64,000 bases of DNA from Kappaphycus alvarezii (lineage: Eukaryota; Rhodophyta; Florideophyceae; Gigartinales; Solieriaceae), in the NCBI GenBank assembly GCA_002205965.3, contig NADL03000756.1, forward strand, positions 124,001-188,000, given 5' to 3'. A program made the position numbers and the translations under genes. Below, in pieces: positions 61,400-64,000 of this stretch; position 1 is the stretch's first letter, and every line of letters starts with the position of its first letter. The notes under the pieces were generated by a model that was not told the DNA's origin, made no database searches, and worked only from the letters and a program-made list of their open reading frames with translations.

Positions 61400-61540
61400 A
61401 GTACTAGAATAATTGTAATTGTATCTACCGTGCATTCTGAGCGCTGCATGCAAAAGTCTGCTCCAGTACCGTACTGTACATGTAAAGTACAGTATCGTAC
61501 AGTACAGCGCAGTACAGTGTGTACAGTACAGCTTACATGC
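61400..61540. repeat. GTAC-palindrome cluster upstream of eIF3L
   Basis: 61,467-61,535 is made largely of GTAC units (ACCGTACTGTACATG, GTACAGTACAGCGCAGTACA, GTGTACAGTACAG). It lies about 550 bp upstream of the eIF3L start and about 230 bp past the stop of the ACT gene. Confidence 0.75.
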
Positions 61541-61765
61541 ATTTCACACTTGTGGAAATCATTACTTCGTTGGATCCCAAGAGTAGAGCAAAACGACGAA
61601 AATGATACACAAAACTAACCTAACCAACTGGCAAACTTGAAACCATCCTTGCGAACAACTTTTCTACCTCCATTCTTCCCCAAAGCCGACTAAATCTCCA
61701 TTCCCGGAATCCAAAGTAAAAATAAGCGTCCCATCTCCAAGTCAAACGCAATCAATGCATACCCG

Positions 61766-62438
61766 TCATGCAGCCCTCCCCTCGTCCACAGCGACAAATT
61801 GCAACCAAACCTTTGCACCAAACACCTGTTCCACCTCCGCCTCCACCAATTCAACCAAGTGGTTGATACCCTTACCACTGACCTTGCCCTCCAACCAAAC
61901 CGACCACCACCACCTCCCGTCTCCATAGCCAACACATTACCACCCCACTTCTCCACGACTCGCCCAACAGCCGCGACAATCCCAACCGCATCCTTGGCCT
62001 CCACTCCAATTCTCCACACCTCCTCCACCAATCTCACACTAGGCACCAAAGTCTCCCTAACACTAACACAACAATCCGGCAACTTGGATCGGATATGACT
62101 CAACAAATGCGTCGGATTCGAATGACTAGGCAAACGAGCATGAGCAATCATAGCCATATCACTGCCAAGAAGCGACATACGAGACCTAGTAACATGCGCT
62201 TGTGCATTTGCAAGCGTGGATGTAAAGGTGTGAATCAGGCCCACGCGGTCAGGTCCAAGCACTGAGACGATGACATCGGGAGGATGTGAGGAGAGTGACG
62301 GCGCGGTTAGTGGAGGAGGCGCGTGTGCGATTGGGATGTCGTAATGGAGGCATGGGGAAGCGCGGCGGCAGTGGCGGAGCGACGGATGGCGGGATGGGGA
62401 CGAAGGGCCGGCTTTGCGAGACGGAGGAGGGCACGCAT
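61766..62438 (-). CDS. Double ACT-domain protein (GcvR-like) with organelle presequence
   Basis: From the ATG at 62,438 the minus strand reads MRALLRLAKPALRPHPAIRR and continues Ala/Ser/Arg-rich, a typical mitochondrial or plastid presequence. After a frame break (about 62,310-62,330) the mature part begins: DVIVSVLGPDRVGLIHTFTS, then SRMSLLGSDMAMIAHARLPS (first ACT domain), then EVWRIGVEAKDAVGIVAAVG and KWGGNVLAMETGG (second ACT domain). A second break at about 61,895, where restoring one G in a GG run fixes the frame, gives GINHLVELVEAEVEQVFGAK and WLQFVAVDEGRAA before the TGA at 61,766. ACT domains bind small ligands, usually amino acids; the tandem arrangement resembles the GcvR family that senses glycine in bacteria. 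The role here is inferred. Length about 225 residues. Dense GTAC repeats lie directly upstream. The start choice rests on the presequence. Confidence 0.7.
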
Positions 62439-62576
62439 TGGTGGCAGTGAGGTTTTGTTGGTTGATGGGAGTGTGGATGGAAACGTGAAAGGTTTGGGGA
62501 GTGTGAAGCGAGTGTTTGAAGTTTTCTTGGGTTGATGAGGTGGATTCGTGTTGCGGTCGACGGCGGGAGCTAGTTA

Positions 62577-62650
62577 CAAATTGTACAGTATTGTACAATT
62601 TGTACAGTATGTAGTGTACACACTGTACGCGATGTACACACTGTACGCGA
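62577..62650. repeat. GTAC-rich repeats with an 18-bp tandem duplication
   Basis: Contains TTGTACAGTATTGTACAATT and two exact copies of an 18-bp unit, TGTACACACTGTACGCGA, at 62,615-62,632 and 62,633-62,650. Lies about 140-210 bp upstream of the ACT-gene start. Confidence 0.85.
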
Positions 62651-62773
62651 CGGAAGGCTGTAGAAGGATGTAGGATTTTTTGGAAAATTCAAGGCGTAGG
62701 TAGTCATTGGAATTTGAGAGGCCATCTGGGATGCCAGGCGAGTAGGTTTCGAATACTGCAGACCATCCACATT

Positions 62774-62812
62774 GTACAGTACAGTACAGTACAGTACAGT
62801 ACAGTACAGTAC
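62774..62812. repeat. (GTACA)n pentanucleotide microsatellite
   Basis: About 7.8 uninterrupted GTACA units. This is the simplest form of the GTAC family and suggests how it expands. Confidence 0.95.
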
Positions 62813-62856
62813 GGTATGTTGTCACTGGCGCCTCAAAATACTATACACTAAGGTAT

Positions 62857-63068
62857 TGTACTGTGCTGTACTGTACTGTACGGTACGGTACTGAATGGCC
62901 CAGCAGTGGCGGTACTATAGAGGAAAACTCGGGAGGCGGATAGAAGCACACCTTTGCCCTGCTGGCCCCATTTCTGCCAGCAGGGCAACTGCCACCCAAC
63001 TATCGCATGCGCCGTACAGTACTGTATACTGTACTGTACTATACCGTACAATACTGTACAGCAATTTA
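62857..63068. repeat. GTAC-palindrome clusters
   Basis: 62,857-62,893 (GTACTGTGCTGTACTGTACT, then GGTACGGTACTG) and 63,012-63,068 (CCGTACAGTACTGTATACTG, further GTAC units). A short inverted repeat, CCCTGCTGGC/GCCAGCAGGG, lies between them at about 62,956-62,985. Confidence 0.75.
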
Positions 63069-63450
63069 TGGTACAAGACTGTACGGTTGACAATGCTCAC
63101 ACGGTTTAGCCTCAAGCATCAAAATCTTTCCGAGCACATCTCTTTGTCCTCCCCCCTCGCTGGTCAAACACACCACTCACGTCCCGACTACACTACCTCC
63201 CCACACAACTCCCAAAATATTAGCTGCATCTTTACTTCTGCGCCTTCCGGTCCTGCGCTACAACTGATAACTATGAGCAGGCGCGTCCATTTGGCATCGA
63301 CTTTGCATATCACCTCAACTTGATCTCATACCCTACCACATTTTGGTTACGGAGCATCGCCGTTTCTCAAGTAAATCTCCAGACTGCAGAGGGGGGCTGT
63401 CATTTCCAACCAACTAGTGTGCTCAATACAGACATGTCTGTATTTTTAAC
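63069..63450. other. No assignable gene
   Basis: C-rich plus strand from about 63,120 to 63,220; overlapping open frames without any recognised domain. Lies downstream of the small membrane-protein candidate. Confidence 0.35.
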
Positions 63451-63455
63451 CGCTG

Positions 63456-63896
63456 CTACTCTCCCTGCGACGACGCCACCGTCTTGTTCACATCACGCCC
63501 ATGCTCAGCATTGGCAGCATCCACAGCTCTTCGCACTCTCCGTCGGCTATCACCTTCGATTGCCTGCACTATCCCGTTCAAAATTGCAAACGACCCGCAA
63601 ATTTGCACCGTCCTCACCCAAAATGCCTTGGGTAACAAGATGGCAGTTATTGACTTGAACGCAGGTGCCCACGCCTTTGGCAATGCCGCGGGCACCAGTT
63701 TATCCGGTACAGACTTGTCCACAAACACCTTGAACAGCTCCCGTACGACTTGTCAGGGTTCATCAACTTGTACGTGCTCATGTTGTGTGGCACATGCGAA
63801 AAGTACCCCCACCACACCAGCTGTCAAGCTACCCAGTGCGTTTGCCACCACTGCATTGGTAACACTGCGGAAACGTTCCTCAAAGTAATCACTCAT
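63456..63896 (-). CDS. Hypothetical small membrane protein with one in-frame TGA
   Basis: From an ATG at 63,896 (MSDYFEERFRSVTNAVVANA) the minus strand reads a hydrophobic helix NAVVANALGSLTAGVVGVLF, then QHEHVQVDEP, a TGA at 63,753-63,755, and continues in the same frame with QVVRELFKVFVDKSVPDKLV, a second hydrophobic segment (SITAILLPKAFWVRTVQICG; SFAILNGIVQAI) and a charged tail ending NKTVASSQGE. The protein-like character on both sides of the stop suggests one gene of about 146 codons. The TGA could be a base error, a short in-frame intron, read-through or a selenocysteine codon. No family is recognised. Same strand as eIF3L and the ACT gene. Confidence 0.45.
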
Positions 63897-64000
63897 CTGA
63901 TGAGACCCACACCGAAAACAATCTCCCGACCGCAACGAGGAACCAAACCCCGGGTCGCACGCCACGCGATCGATTCGACCCCTGCGTCACCACATTGCAT

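Noticed and set aside
22181-63068. CRISPR-like array from the GTAC repeats
   Set aside because: Repeats are short, abutting or irregularly spaced, without uniform unique spacers, and the genome is eukaryotic.
62895-63323. 142-codon plus-strand ORF
   Set aside because: It crosses GTAC microsatellite sequence and has repeat-derived TVLYRTILYS-type residues; no domain.

Overview
This window looks like nuclear DNA of a eukaryote. It holds an eIF3 subunit L gene and remnants of several eukaryotic transposon classes: PIF/Harbinger, pogo/Tigger, Ty3/gypsy, Ty1/copia and RLE-type non-LTR retrotransposons. There is no operon-like packing. The recognisable cellular genes (MogA-like, a Cys-rich zinc-finger protein, eIF3L, a double-ACT protein) appear to have no introns. 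Few introns, genes separated by large transposon blocks, and a molybdenum-cofactor gene would fit an alga or protist, such as a florideophyte red alga or a stramenopile. This is inference; nothing in the window fixes the taxon.

The window alternates between two kinds of DNA. AT-rich blocks (about 1-12,000 and 31,300-52,550) carry only decayed transposons: pogo/Tigger at 2.06-3.69 kb, a NAM/Myb-like transposon accessory ORF at 6.4-7.4 kb, copia RT at 9.1-9.5 kb, a truncated Harbinger pair at 10.8-12.4 kb, Ty3/gypsy pol at 35.3-36.5 kb, and a 2.7-kb Harbinger element with intact ends at 37,475-40,198. They also contain long stretches with no recognisable coding. The more GC-rich blocks (about 12-31.3 kb and 52.6-64 kb) hold the cellular genes, clusters of RLE retrotransposon fragments (13.7-17.3 kb and 52.6-58.4 kb), and most copies of a GTAC-centred palindromic repeat (core ACTGTACAGT).

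Cellular genes: a 183-residue MogA-like molybdopterin adenylyltransferase (19,380-19,931, +); a 343-residue protein with a C-terminal CDCA7-like cysteine-rich domain (28,705-29,736, -); near-full-length eIF3L (59,281-60,921, -); a GcvR-like double-ACT protein with an apparent organelle presequence (61,766-62,438, -); and a small hypothetical membrane protein with one in-frame TGA (63,456-63,896, -). The last three lie in a row on the same strand.

A key technical observation: conserved reading frames (eIF3L, the ACT gene, the Harbinger Myb ORF) are broken by small deletions that mostly fall in homopolymer runs. This looks like uncorrected long-read error rather than gene death, so many elements may be less decayed than they appear.
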